Positions 51,400 to 59,971 of a stretch of DNA of 64,000 nt are shown in pieces (the first letter of the stretch is position 1; each line of letters starts with the position of its first letter). The notes beneath the pieces are model-generated. The model had not been told where the DNA came from, ran no database searches, and saw nothing but the letters and a program-made list of their open reading frames with translations. Both the position numbers and the translations under genes were made by a program. The stretch lies in NCBI RefSeq assembly GCF_030285625.1, contig NZ_CP127294.1:630001-694000 (forward strand). Reading direction: 5' to 3'. This DNA is from Amycolatopsis sp. 2-15. GTDB taxonomy: Bacteria > Actinomycetota > Actinomycetes > Mycobacteriales > Pseudonocardiaceae.

Positions 51400-51414
51400 T
51401 CTCACATATTGAGA
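51400..51414. promoter_or_regulatory. Short dyad upstream of the MFS gene
   Basis: TCTCA-CATAT-TGAGA is a 5-base-arm inverted repeat just before the MFS start. An AT-rich stretch follows (51405-51440), so a promoter is likely here. The regulator is unknown. Confidence 0.35.
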
Positions 51415-51500
51415 ATCTGTTCCTACATTCTGAACTTTAGTTGGGCAGGCTAACGAACGCAACCACCCACGAGGTGGCCGCGTCCGGGAGCGCGGGGAGG

Positions 51501-52592
51501 TCAGGCCAGAGCGGCGTACCCGGGCTTGATCACGTCGTTGATCAGCGACAACCGGGCGTCGAAATCGAGGAACGCGGATTTCATGGCATTGATCGTGAAC
51601 CAGCGAAGATCATCAAGACCGAACCCGAACGTGGTCGCCAGAGCGGTGAATTCACTGGTCATCGTGCATCCGCTCATCAGCCGGTTGTCGGTGTTCACCG
51701 TGACCCGGAAGTGCAGCCGGGCCAGCTGCGCGATCGGGTGCTCGGCGAACGAGGCGACGGTGCCGGTCTGGACGTTCGACGTCGGGCAGATCTCCAGGGG
51801 TATGCGGCGGTCGCGAACGTAGCTCGCCAACCGTCCAAGGTGGACCGTTCCGTCCGAATCGGTCTTGATGTCCTCGACGATCCGGACACCGTGGCCGAGC
51901 CGTTCGGCGCCGCAATACTGGATGGCCTCCCAAATGGACGGCAAGCCGAATGCCTCGCCCGCGTGAATCGTGAAATGCGCGTTGTTCTGACGCAGATATT
52001 CGAATGCGTCGAGATTTCGGGTCGGCGGAAAGCCGTCTTCGGGTCCGGCGATGTCGAAGCCCGCCACTCCGGCGTCGCGGTGGCGCACGGCCAGCTCCGC
52101 GATCTCGAGGGCGCGGGCGTGCTGGCGCATCGCGCAGAGCAGCGTGCCGACCTTGATCGCACCGCCCGCGGCGGCCACGCGCTGTGTTCCCTCATCGATG
52201 CCGGTCTGGACCGCTTCGACCACCGCATCGAGTGACAGCCCGCGTTCGACGAACAGCTCGGGCGCGTAGCGCAGCTCGGCGTAGACCACGCCGTCGGCCG
52301 CGAGGTCTTCCACGGCCTCCGCCGCGACCCTGACCAGCGCTTCCTCGGTCTGCATAACGCCGCAGGTGTGGGCGAACGTCTCGAGATAGGACACGAGCGA
52401 GCCGGAGTCGGCGGCTTCGCGGAACCAGCGGCCGAGGGCCTCGACGTCGGTGGTCGGCAGGGCGTCGTAGCCCGTCGCTTCGGCGAGCTCGACGACGGTG
52501 GCCGGGCGAAGGCCGCCGTCCAGGTGGTCGTGCAGCAGGACCTTGGGGGCTCGGAGCAGGGTCGCTGCGCCGAGCGGGGTTACGTCTGACAT
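51501..52592 (-). CDS. add: Adenosine deaminase
   Basis: A 363-residue TIM-barrel enzyme from ATG 52592. Zinc ligands are in [12 protein letters not shown] (HxH), and the remaining catalytic residues are in [11 protein letters not shown] (His and Glu), ERLGHGVRI, and the Asp pair in [11 protein letters not shown]. It deaminates adenosine and deoxyadenosine to inosine and deoxyinosine. It lies downstream of the nucleoside uptake/salvage region on the same strand, though separated by the coiled-coil gene, and forms part of the same pathway. Confidence 0.95.
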   Translation of the reverse strand: MSDVTPLGAATLLRAPKVLLHDHLDGGLRPATVVELAEATGYDALPTTDVEALGRWFREAADSGSLVSYLETFAHTCGVMQTEEALVRVAAEAVEDLAADGVVYAELRYAPELFVERGLSLDAVVEAVQTGIDEGTQRVAAAGGAIKVGTLLCAMRQHARALEIAELAVRHRDAGVAGFDIAGPEDGFPPTRNLDAFEYLRQNNAHFTIHAGEAFGLPSIWEAIQYCGAERLGHGVRIVEDIKTDSDGTVHLGRLASYVRDRRIPLEICPTSNVQTGTVASFAEHPIAQLARLHFRVTVNTDNRLMSGCTMTSEFTALATTFGFGLDDLRWFTINAMKSAFLDFDARLSLINDVIKPGYAALA

Positions 52593-52803
52593 GCACCAAC
52601 GGTAGTCTCGTTGTCATTCCCCTACATGGCGGTAACTCTGAGCGTCGAGGCAACCCTGAGCTTTGACGATCAAGGAAGGAATCGGCCATCCGGGTAACGC
52701 AGCCGTTATCCCGTCTTGGCGGGGCCCACACGCACAGCAATTTTTCACTAGATAAGCTTCGGGCCACGTCCCTTCCATTTCCCCGCCGACGAAGGACACA
52801 GCA

Positions 52804-53931
52804 GTGACCACTGACAACCACATTGCCGCTCCGTCCTTCGACCGGATGCGCAACATGCTGGTGCGCGCGGCCGAAGTGCGCGAGAGCGAACAGCAGCAGA
52901 TCTTCGACGCGCTGGACGACATCTACGCGCGCCTCGCCCCGGTCGACTCGCTGGGCGCCGTGCGCAAGCGCCTGTCCGAGATGCCCGACCGCACCGAGGT
53001 CGGCGTGATCGCGGAGCGCCTCGACGAGGCCATGACGCGCCTGGAGGCCCAGGACAACGCAATCGCCGCGATCACCCACGCGGTCGAGAGCATCGTCGAC
53101 AAGCTGGCCAAGCCGTTCGCGCAGCTCGACGGCCGGCTCGACGGCGTCGCCGCGCGCTTCGAGGGCGTCGCCGGCCGGATGGACGGGCTCGAGGACAAGC
53201 TGCAGAACATCCACCGCCGGCTCGACGAGCTGGGTGGCCACCTGGACAAGCAGGACGCGAAGCTCGACTCGATCCCGCAGACCACGCAGGGCCCGGTGCG
53301 CGAACGCATCGAGCTGGCGGAGGCCACGCTGCGCGAGCGCATCGAGATCGCGGACGCGAGCCTGCGCGAACGCATCGAGACGGCCGACCACGAGCTGCGC
53401 ACCCGCGTCGACGAGCTCGATCGCGCCACTCGCGAGCGCTTCGGCAGCACCACGGACGCGTTGCGCACCGCCATCACCGAGACCGGCGAGATGGTCGACG
53501 CCTCCGAGCGCCTCGAAGGTCTGGTCAACCGCCTCGACACGGTCACCCAGCGCCTCGACGACCTGGGCAACCGCCTGGACAAGGTCGAAGACGGCTTCGT
53601 CTCCCAGCTGGGCGACCTGGACGGCTCCATCAAGACCGGCCTCTCCAAGGTCGAGGGCACGCTCGCCAAGCAGCCCGACACCGACTCCGTCGACTCCCTG
53701 GTGCGCCGCTCGAACGACGAGTCCGTGCGGCGCATCGGCGGCCAGCTGGACGAGGCCATGGCCACCTTCGCCGAGCTCATGCTCGGCGGCGGACCGGCCG
53801 TGCAGCAGATCGCCCCGCCCGCCCCGGCGCCCCGGCAGCCCCGACGCAGCTCGCGCAACGGGCGGTCGCCGAAGGCCGTGGACCCGAAGGCGAAGAACGG
53901 GTCCGAGCCGGAAGACGCTGCTGGTGAGTGA
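52804..53931 (+). CDS. Coiled-coil protein with 11-residue repeats
   Basis: A 375-residue, almost entirely helical protein from GTG 52804. Between about residues 165 and 215 it shows an 11-residue (hendecad) repeat: RERIELAEATL, RERIEIADASL, RERIETADHEL, RTRVDELDRAT, RERF. Elsewhere seven-residue repeats dominate (LDGRLDGVAARFEGVAGRMD, LEGLVNRLDTVTQRLDDLGN). The tail is Pro/Arg/Lys-rich (PAPAPRQPRRSSRNGRSPKA). There is no signal peptide or membrane helix. Hendecads form amphipathic or right-handed coiled coils and are seen in surface-binding proteins; the partner is unknown. Confidence 0.85.
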   Translation: MTTDNHIAAPSFDRMRNMLVRAAEVRESEQQQIFDALDDIYARLAPVDSLGAVRKRLSEMPDRTEVGVIAERLDEAMTRLEAQDNAIAAITHAVESIVDKLAKPFAQLDGRLDGVAARFEGVAGRMDGLEDKLQNIHRRLDELGGHLDKQDAKLDSIPQTTQGPVRERIELAEATLRERIEIADASLRERIETADHELRTRVDELDRATRERFGSTTDALRTAITETGEMVDASERLEGLVNRLDTVTQRLDDLGNRLDKVEDGFVSQLGDLDGSIKTGLSKVEGTLAKQPDTDSVDSLVRRSNDESVRRIGGQLDEAMATFAELMLGGGPAVQQIAPPAPAPRQPRRSSRNGRSPKAVDPKAKNGSEPEDAAGE

Positions 53932-53946
53932 GGTCTGAGTCCTCTT

Positions 53947-53980
53947 GAAGAAAGCCCCCGCCTCGGCGGGGGCTTTCTTC
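53947..53980 (+). terminator. Strong intrinsic terminator after the coiled-coil gene
   Basis: A perfect 16-base inverted repeat (GAAGAAAGCCCCCGCC at 53947-53962, complement at 53965-53980) with A/T-rich ends. It serves the plus-strand gene and could also stop minus-strand transcription. Confidence 0.92.
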
Positions 53981-54251
53981 GTCTGGACCACCTGACGAAC
54001 GTGTCCCGCAGGCTTCCCGCGGGACACGCTTGTGTTCAGGGCTGGGACAAACCCCGCTCCGGAGGTCAGGATTGCTCCGATGTCGTGGTCGAAGCTGTCG
54101 AGGCGGTCAGCCGCGTAGTCGACGAGCCGGCCGTGGTCGAAGCGCGCGCCCGCACGGACAAGGGCGATGAGGTGAAGCGCCATCGGTGGCCAAGGCGAGC
54201 GGGGCCGAGTTGTCCACAACTCACGGATGGTGTGAACAACCCGGCCGCGAG
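53981..54251. other. Intergenic region between coiled-coil gene and deoA
   Basis: No supported gene is seen. It contains the hairpin at 54000-54028 and a near-perfect inverted repeat GTTGTCCACA (about 54208-54217) / TGTGAACAAC (about 54231-54240), just after the deoA stop, which may help end the operon. A short minus-strand frame here has no recognisable product. Confidence 0.5.
54000..54028. terminator. Second hairpin downstream of the coiled-coil gene
   Basis: CGTGTCCCGC (54000-54009) pairs perfectly with GCGGGACACG (54019-54028) around a 9-base loop. It may act with the terminator at 53947 or terminate the minus-strand deoA operon. Confidence 0.65.
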
Positions 54252-55568
54252 TCAGGAGCGAATGGTCTCCAGGACAATCGGCCCCACAGCCGGAGCCGTA
54301 TCCGACACGGTGAAGGCGGCCGCCAAAGCCGCCAACGCGCCGGGCACCGCGTCGGGTGTATCCGTGTGCAGTTCGAGCAAAGGCTCGCCCGCGGAAACCG
54401 CGTCGCCGGGTTTGGCCAGGCACAACACGCCGGCGGCGGCCTGCACCGGGTCTTCCTTGCGGGCCCGGCCCGCGCCCAGGCGCCAGGCCGCCACGCCAAC
54501 CGCGTAGGCGTCCAGAGAAGACAGGACCCCGGAAGCCGGCGCCGGGACCACGTGGACGTGCGCAGGCGTGGGCAGCGGAGCCGACGGATCGCCACCCTGA
54601 GCGGTGATCATGCGAGACCACGTTTCGTAAGCCTCACCTGAAGCCAGCACTGCCGCGGGGTCCACTGAGGACAAGCCAGCCAAAGAGAGCATCTCGCGGG
54701 CCAGAGCAACCGTCAGGGAAACCACGTCAGCAGGACCGCCGCCCTGCAGAACCGACACGGCCTCAGCGACTTCCACCGCATTGCCGACCGCACGGCCGAG
54801 CGGCACGTTCATGTCCGTGATCAACGCGGTAGTGGGAACACCGTGCGCTGAGCCGATCGAGACCAAGGTCGAAGCCAAAGTTCGAGCGTCGGCCACCGTC
54901 TTCATGAAGGCACCCGAACCCGCCTTCACGTCCAGGACCAGGCCCGAAGCGCCCTCGGCGATCTTCTTCGACATGATCGACGAGGCGATCAGCGGGATCG
55001 ACTCCACGGTCGAAGTGACATCCCGCAGGGCGTACAGCTTCTTGTCCGCCGGAGCCAAGCCCTCGGTGGCCGCGCACACGACCGCGCCCACCGAAGACAA
55101 CTGCGCCGTGATCTCGTCCAACGACAGAGCCGCGCGCCAGCCCGGGATGGACTCCAGTTTGTCCAGGGTCCCGCCCGTGTGGCCGAGGCCGCGGCCGGAC
55201 AGCTGAGGCACAGCGGCACCACAAGCAGCGACCAACGGCGCCAGCGGCAAGGTGATCTTGTCGCCGACGCCGCCCGTCGAATGCTTGTCGACTGTCGGGC
55301 GCCCGACGGACAGCGACAACCGTGAGCCCGACGCGATCATCGCGCCCGTCCAGCGGAAGATCTCCGAAGGGACCATCCCGCGCAGGAAGATGGCCATCGC
55401 CAGGGCGGCCATCTGCTCCTCGGCGACGACACCGTGGGTGTAGGCGTCGACGACCCAGTCGATCTGGGCGTCCGAAAGAACACCGCCGTCGCGTTTGGCC
55501 CGGATGATGTCGACCGCCACTGGATCCGATGCCGCCTCCGCGGGAGGGAGTGCGTCGGCGGAGGTCAC
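54252..55568 (-). CDS. deoA: Thymidine phosphorylase
   Basis: A 438-residue protein from GTG 55568 (GTGA overlap with cdd); the frame is open upstream only as cdd shadow. The signature KHSTGGVGDKITLPLAPLVA is the pyrimidine-nucleoside phosphorylase phosphate-binding loop. SGRGLGHTGGTLDKLESIPG completes the substrate site, and the C-terminus has the glycine-rich barrel-sandwich domain. It converts thymidine or deoxyuridine and phosphate to the base and 2-deoxyribose 1-phosphate, feeding DeoC. It is the last gene of the nucleoside operon. Confidence 0.95.
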   Translation of the reverse strand: MTSADALPPAEAASDPVAVDIIRAKRDGGVLSDAQIDWVVDAYTHGVVAEEQMAALAMAIFLRGMVPSEIFRWTGAMIASGSRLSLSVGRPTVDKHSTGGVGDKITLPLAPLVAACGAAVPQLSGRGLGHTGGTLDKLESIPGWRAALSLDEITAQLSSVGAVVCAATEGLAPADKKLYALRDVTSTVESIPLIASSIMSKKIAEGASGLVLDVKAGSGAFMKTVADARTLASTLVSIGSAHGVPTTALITDMNVPLGRAVGNAVEVAEAVSVLQGGGPADVVSLTVALAREMLSLAGLSSVDPAAVLASGEAYETWSRMITAQGGDPSAPLPTPAHVHVVPAPASGVLSSLDAYAVGVAAWRLGAGRARKEDPVQAAAGVLCLAKPGDAVSAGEPLLELHTDTPDAVPGALAALAAAFTVSDTAPAVGPIVLETIRS

Positions 55569-55954
55569 GGAAGGTCCTCGGGGCCGAAGGCGTCGGGCAG
55601 CACGTCGGACATCGGCAGGATCCCGCGTGGCGTGTCGACCAGGCACGACGAACCGCCCAGCTCGAACAGGATCTGCCGGCACCGCCCGCACGGCATGAGC
55701 AGCTCACCCGCGCCGCTGCGGCAGGCGACGGCCACCAACCGGCCGCCGCCGGACAACCGCAGCTGGCCCGCCATCGTGCACTCGGCGCACAAACCCAAGC
55801 CGTACGAAGCATTCTCGACGTTGCAGCCCGTCACCATCCGGCCGTCGTCCACGATGCCCGCGACGCCGACGTGAAGGCCGGAGTAAGGGGCGTAGGCCGA
55901 AGCCGCCGCGGAAACCGCCGCCGCGCGCAGGGCGTCCCAATCGAACGAAGACAT
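55565..55954 (-). CDS. cdd: Cytidine deaminase
   Basis: A 129-residue tetrameric-type enzyme from ATG 55954. The substrate motif GCNVENASYGLGLCAEC carries the first zinc Cys and catalytic Glu, and MPCGRCRQIL supplies the other two zinc Cys. It deaminates cytidine and deoxycytidine to uridine and deoxyuridine, which DeoA can then cleave. It overlaps the permease stop by one base and deoA by four bases. Confidence 0.96.
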   Translation of the reverse strand: MSSFDWDALRAAAVSAAASAYAPYSGLHVGVAGIVDDGRMVTGCNVENASYGLGLCAECTMAGQLRLSGGGRLVAVACRSGAGELLMPCGRCRQILFELGGSSCLVDTPRGILPMSDVLPDAFGPEDLP

Positions 55955-57234
55955 CAGTCCCCCTCCCCCCGTCGATACGGTGCCCCGTCGGCCTTCGGTG
56001 GACGGAGCCGTTGAGACGCCACCGCCAGCACGATCAGCGTCACGAAGTGCGCCGTGTACGGGATCAGGTCACTCGGCAGCGTGTCGTTGGTCCAGTAGAT
56101 CGCGTACAGCGCCCCGGCGGCGATCACGCCGAGCGCGGCCGAGAGCCAGCGCTTCCGGAACAGCTGCACGATCACGATGATCGCCACGAGGATCACCGCG
56201 CCGTACAGCAGCGCGAGCACCGCTGTGCCACCGCCGGCGAGCTGCAGGCCGTCGGCGTACCCGAACAGCGCCGCACCGCCGAGCAGGCCGCCCGGGCGCC
56301 AGTTGCCGAAGATCATGGCGGCCAGACCGATGTACCCGCGACCGTTGGTCTGGTTCTCCAGGTAGTCGGCGCCGCCCTTGAGCAGCACCAGCGAAGCGCC
56401 ACCCATGCCGGCGAAGCCGCCGGAGATCAGCACGCCGAGGTACTTGTAGCGGTACACGTTGACACCCAGCGACTCCGCGGCCACCGGGTTCTCACCGCAC
56501 GAACGCAGCCGCAGGCCGAATCGCGTGCGCCACAGGATCCAGTAGCTCACCGGCACCAGCAGGATCGCGATCATCGTCAGCGGCGCGATGCCGGTGACCA
56601 GACCACGCAGGATGCCGGCGACGTCGGAGATCCCCACCCGCTGCTCGTTCTCCAACGTGCCCAGCCAGTCGGACAGGCCCGACGCGGAGTAGGTGTCGAA
56701 CTTCGGCACCGGCGGCGACTGCCGCGGGTTGCCCGAGATCGGCTCGAAGATCAGGTTCGCCAGGTATTTCGCGACGCCCAACCCCAGCAAGTTGATCGCC
56801 ACACCGGAGACGATGTGGTTGACGTTGAAGGTCACCGTCGCGACCGCGTGCAGCAGGCCGCCGATGGCGCCGAACGCGATGGCCGAGATCAGGCCGACCC
56901 ACACGCCGCCGTAGTACGCGCCCCAGGCCGCGCCGAACGTGCCGAGGATCATCATGCCCTCGAGGCCGATGTTGACCACGCCCGCGCGCTCCGACCACAG
57001 GCCGCCGAGCGCGCACAGCAGGATCGGCAGCGCGAGCCGCAGCGCTGTCGACGCCGTGTTGCTCGATGTCAGCGCCGAAACACCGGTCGAGTACGACGCC
57101 GTGGACATGACCGCGATCGCCACGACGGCCCAGATCACACCGCGCAGCCAGCCGGGGATCCGCGGCCGGCGCTTCATCGGCTCGGTGATGCCGGAGGCGG
57201 GCTCCGACATGGGGAACTCCGTCACCTGGCTCAC
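55954..57234 (-). CDS. Nucleoside ABC transporter permease (second subunit)
   Basis: A 426-residue membrane protein from GTG 57234 (GTGA overlap with the partner permease). It has roughly ten hydrophobic segments. LWSERAGVVNIGLEGMMILG is the diagnostic segment of BMP-type (PnrA/NupP-like) permeases, and SCGENPVAAESLGVNVYRYK is the cytoplasmic coupling loop. It works with 57231-58328 and the ATPase to import nucleosides. Confidence 0.93.
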   Translation of the reverse strand: MSQVTEFPMSEPASGITEPMKRRPRIPGWLRGVIWAVVAIAVMSTASYSTGVSALTSSNTASTALRLALPILLCALGGLWSERAGVVNIGLEGMMILGTFGAAWGAYYGGVWVGLISAIAFGAIGGLLHAVATVTFNVNHIVSGVAINLLGLGVAKYLANLIFEPISGNPRQSPPVPKFDTYSASGLSDWLGTLENEQRVGISDVAGILRGLVTGIAPLTMIAILLVPVSYWILWRTRFGLRLRSCGENPVAAESLGVNVYRYKYLGVLISGGFAGMGGASLVLLKGGADYLENQTNGRGYIGLAAMIFGNWRPGGLLGGAALFGYADGLQLAGGGTAVLALLYGAVILVAIIVIVQLFRKRWLSAALGVIAAGALYAIYWTNDTLPSDLIPYTAHFVTLIVLAVASQRLRPPKADGAPYRRGEGD

Positions 57235-58328
57235 ACCGCACCGCCTTCCGCGACGGACGAACGCTTGCGCCCGTTGCCGGCGAGCGCCCGGCCCACCCTG
57301 CGTTGTTCGGCCGCGAGGTCGGCGCGGCGCACGATCTCGTACGCGACGACAACCGACAGCACGATGACACCCTGCATGATCGTCGCGATCTCCTTGGACA
57401 CGTTGATCTGCTCCAGCGACACCGCCGAGGTGTCGAGGAACGCCCACAGCAGCGCGCCGAACGCGATGCCGCCGGGGTGGTTGCGGCCCAGCAGCGCGAC
57501 GGCGATGCCGGTGAAGCCGTACATCTGCGTGGCCGTGATGCCGTAGCTGTAGTCGCGGCCGAGCAGCTCCGGCATGGCGACGAGACCCGCCACCGCGCCG
57601 GAGAGCAGCATTGCGATCAGCGTCATCCGCTTCGCGCTCACGCCACCGGCGGCCGCGGCTGTCGACGACTCACCGCTGGCCTTGAGCTCGAAGCCGAACC
57701 GCGTGCGGTTGAGCATGAACCAGTAGGCGACGCCGATCACGATGGCGATGAAGAAGAACCCGAACAGCACGCCCGAGCCGAGCGGGACGCCCGGGATCCG
57801 GCCCGACGGCGCGATCGTGCGCGTGCCGATGTTGTTGCCCGTCTGCACGCCGAACTGGTCGGCGTTGACGAGGAACGCGATGATGCCGGCGACGATCGAG
57901 TTCAGCATGATCGTCGAGATGACCTCGCTGACGCCGCGGGTCACCTTCAGCACGGCGGGGATCGTCGCGTAGAGCGCGCCCGAGGCGACCGCCACCAGCA
58001 GGATCACGATGGTGTGGAGGACCGGTGGCAGCTGCAGCGCGCCGCCGATGATGGCGGCGACCACGGCCGCGAACCGGTACTGGCCCTCGACACCGATGTT
58101 GAACAGGTTCATCTGGAAGCCGATGGCCACCGCGAGCCCGGACAGGTAGTACACCGTCGCGAGGTTCACCGTGTCCACGGCGGTGGAGCCCTTGAAGAGC
58201 TGCCCCACCATGGTCCCGAACGCCTCCAGCGGGTTGGCGCCGGAAATGACGAGCGCGATCGCCGAGAGCAGCACGGCGAACACGATCGCGAGCAGGGGCG
58301 GCAGCAGCCGCGTGCGCCACGAAGTCAT
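57231..58328 (-). CDS. Nucleoside ABC transporter permease (first subunit)
   Basis: A 365-residue membrane protein from ATG 58328 (one-base overlap with the ATPase stop, TAATG). It has about nine hydrophobic segments; FQMNLFNIGVEGQYRFAAV matches the conserved NIGxEGQ motif of this family, and ASGESSTAAAAGGVSAKRMT is the coupling loop. Arg/Lys-rich tail. It pairs with the following permease. Confidence 0.93.
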   Translation of the reverse strand: MTSWRTRLLPPLLAIVFAVLLSAIALVISGANPLEAFGTMVGQLFKGSTAVDTVNLATVYYLSGLAVAIGFQMNLFNIGVEGQYRFAAVVAAIIGGALQLPPVLHTIVILLVAVASGALYATIPAVLKVTRGVSEVISTIMLNSIVAGIIAFLVNADQFGVQTGNNIGTRTIAPSGRIPGVPLGSGVLFGFFFIAIVIGVAYWFMLNRTRFGFELKASGESSTAAAAGGVSAKRMTLIAMLLSGAVAGLVAMPELLGRDYSYGITATQMYGFTGIAVALLGRNHPGGIAFGALLWAFLDTSAVSLEQINVSKEIATIMQGVIVLSVVVAYEIVRRADLAAEQRRVGRALAGNGRKRSSVAEGGAV

Positions 58329-59893
58329 TACGCTTCTTCACCTTCTTCGGCACCGGTCATGGCGGAGCCGAGTTCCTGCGGGGTCACCGTGGCGGGGTTC
58401 GCCTCACTCACCAGGCGCCCGCGCAGCATCACGCGGATCGTGTCGGAGAGCCCGATCAGCTCGTCGAGGTCGGCGGAGATCAGCAGCACCGCCAGGCCGT
58501 CGGCGCGCGCCTGCCGGATCTGCTCCCAGATCATGGCCTGCGCACCGACGTCGACACCGCGCGTCGGGTGCGAAGCGATGAGCAGCACGGGGTTGCCCGA
58601 CAGCTCGCGCCCGACGATCAGCTTCTGCTGGTTGCCGCCCGAGAGCGCGGCGGCCGGCACGTCGATGCCCGGCGTGCGCACGTCGTACTCCCGCACGATG
58701 CGCTCGGTGTCGCGGCGCGCGCCGGCGATGTCGAGCAACTGTCCACTCGAGACGGGTTTGCGCGTCTGGTAGCCGAGGATCCGGTTGACCCACAACGGTT
58801 GCGTGAGCAGGAGGCTGTGGCGCGTGCGGTCTTCGGCGATGTAGCCGATGCCGGCCTCGCGCCGCGCGAGCGTGCCCAGTTTGACCAGGTCATGGGTCTT
58901 GCCGTCGGCCTCGAGGAGCTCGATGTGCCCGCCGCTGGCCTTGCGCATGCCCATGAGCGTCTCGACGAGCTCGGTCTGGCCGTTGCCCTCGACGCCCGCG
59001 ATGCCGAGCACCTCACCCGCGTGCACGGTGAACTCGATGTCGTCGAGCAGCTTCAGCGACGAGTTCTCGGCCGTGAGGCTCAGGCCGGTCAGGCGCAGCA
59101 CGTCGCGGTCGGTCACCGTCGACTCGCGCGTCTCCGGGCTCGGCAGCTCCGAGCCCACCATCATCTCCGCCAGCTGACGGCTGGTGATGGACTTCGGGTC
59201 GACCGTGCCGACGGTGGTGCCGCGCCGGATCACCGTGACGGTGTCGGCGATCGCGCGCACCTCGTCGAGCTTGTGGGAGATGAAGAGGAAGGTGTAGCCG
59301 TCGGCCTGCATCTCGCGGACCGTGGCGAACAGCGCGTCGACCTCCTGCGGCACGAGCACCGCGGTGGGCTCGTCCAGGATGATGATCTTCGCGCCGCGGT
59401 AGAGCACCTTCACGATCTCAACGCGCTGGCGGTCGGCCACGCCGAGCTCTTCCAGCAACGCGTCCGGCTTGGCGCGCAGGCCCGTCTGCTCGGAGAGCTT
59501 CTTGAGCCGGGCCCGCGCTTTGCCGCCGATGCCGTGCAGGGGCTCGGCGCCGAGGAACACGTTCTCGGAGACGGTGAAGTTGTCGGCGAGCATGAAGTGC
59601 TGGTGCACCATGCCGATCCCGGCCTCGATGGCGTCCTGCGGGTTGCGCAGCTTCATCTCGGTGCCGTTGATGGCGATGGTTCCCTCGTCGGGCTGCTGCA
59701 TCCCGTAGAGGATCTTCATCAGGGTCGACTTGCCCGCGCCGTTCTCGCCACAGAGGGCGTGCACCTCGCCCGCGGCCACGGTGAGGTTGACGTCGGAGTT
59801 GGCGACCACACCCGGGAAGCGTTTGGTGATCCCGGTCAGCTGGACGGCCGTCGTGCCCCGGTCGGGGACGGCATCGGCCTCGGCAGTGCTCAT
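58328..59893 (-). CDS. Nucleoside ABC transporter ATP-binding protein (two ATPase domains)
   Basis: A 521-residue protein from ATG 59893. The N-terminal domain has Walker A GENGAGKST, a signature-like VADRQRVEIVKVLYRGAKII and Walker B IILDEPTAVL. The C-terminal domain has a degenerate P-loop GVEGNGQTE and the signature LSGGNQQKLIVGREL. This tandem arrangement is typical of RbsA/MglA-like and BMP-type nucleoside importers. It drives uptake through the two permeases. A hairpin precedes it in the operon. Confidence 0.94.
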   Translation of the reverse strand: MSTAEADAVPDRGTTAVQLTGITKRFPGVVANSDVNLTVAAGEVHALCGENGAGKSTLMKILYGMQQPDEGTIAINGTEMKLRNPQDAIEAGIGMVHQHFMLADNFTVSENVFLGAEPLHGIGGKARARLKKLSEQTGLRAKPDALLEELGVADRQRVEIVKVLYRGAKIIILDEPTAVLVPQEVDALFATVREMQADGYTFLFISHKLDEVRAIADTVTVIRRGTTVGTVDPKSITSRQLAEMMVGSELPSPETRESTVTDRDVLRLTGLSLTAENSSLKLLDDIEFTVHAGEVLGIAGVEGNGQTELVETLMGMRKASGGHIELLEADGKTHDLVKLGTLARREAGIGYIAEDRTRHSLLLTQPLWVNRILGYQTRKPVSSGQLLDIAGARRDTERIVREYDVRTPGIDVPAAALSGGNQQKLIVGRELSGNPVLLIASHPTRGVDVGAQAMIWEQIRQARADGLAVLLISADLDELIGLSDTIRVMLRGRLVSEANPATVTPQELGSAMTGAEEGEEA

Positions 59894-59925
59894 TGCTGGG
59901 GCATCCAGTTCTGTCGAAACGCGTG

Positions 59926-59956
59926 AGGGCTCGGAAGGAAGATCCTTCCGAGCCCT
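59926..59956 (-). terminator. Hairpin between lipoprotein and ATPase genes of the nucleoside operon
   Basis: Perfect 14-base arms (AGGGCTCGGAAGGA, 59926-59939; complement 59943-59956) with a 3-base loop. It lies in the 78-base gap after the BMP gene and before the ATPase start. No T-run follows, so partial termination or protection of the upstream mRNA is likely, giving more binding protein than transporter. Confidence 0.8.
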
Positions 59957-59971
59957 GGCACGTGGCGGGTA

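Noticed and set aside
53938..54185. Minus-strand ORF beginning ATG 54185 after deoA
   Set aside because: It crosses two strong hairpins and the coiled-coil gene end, and no family could be recognised.
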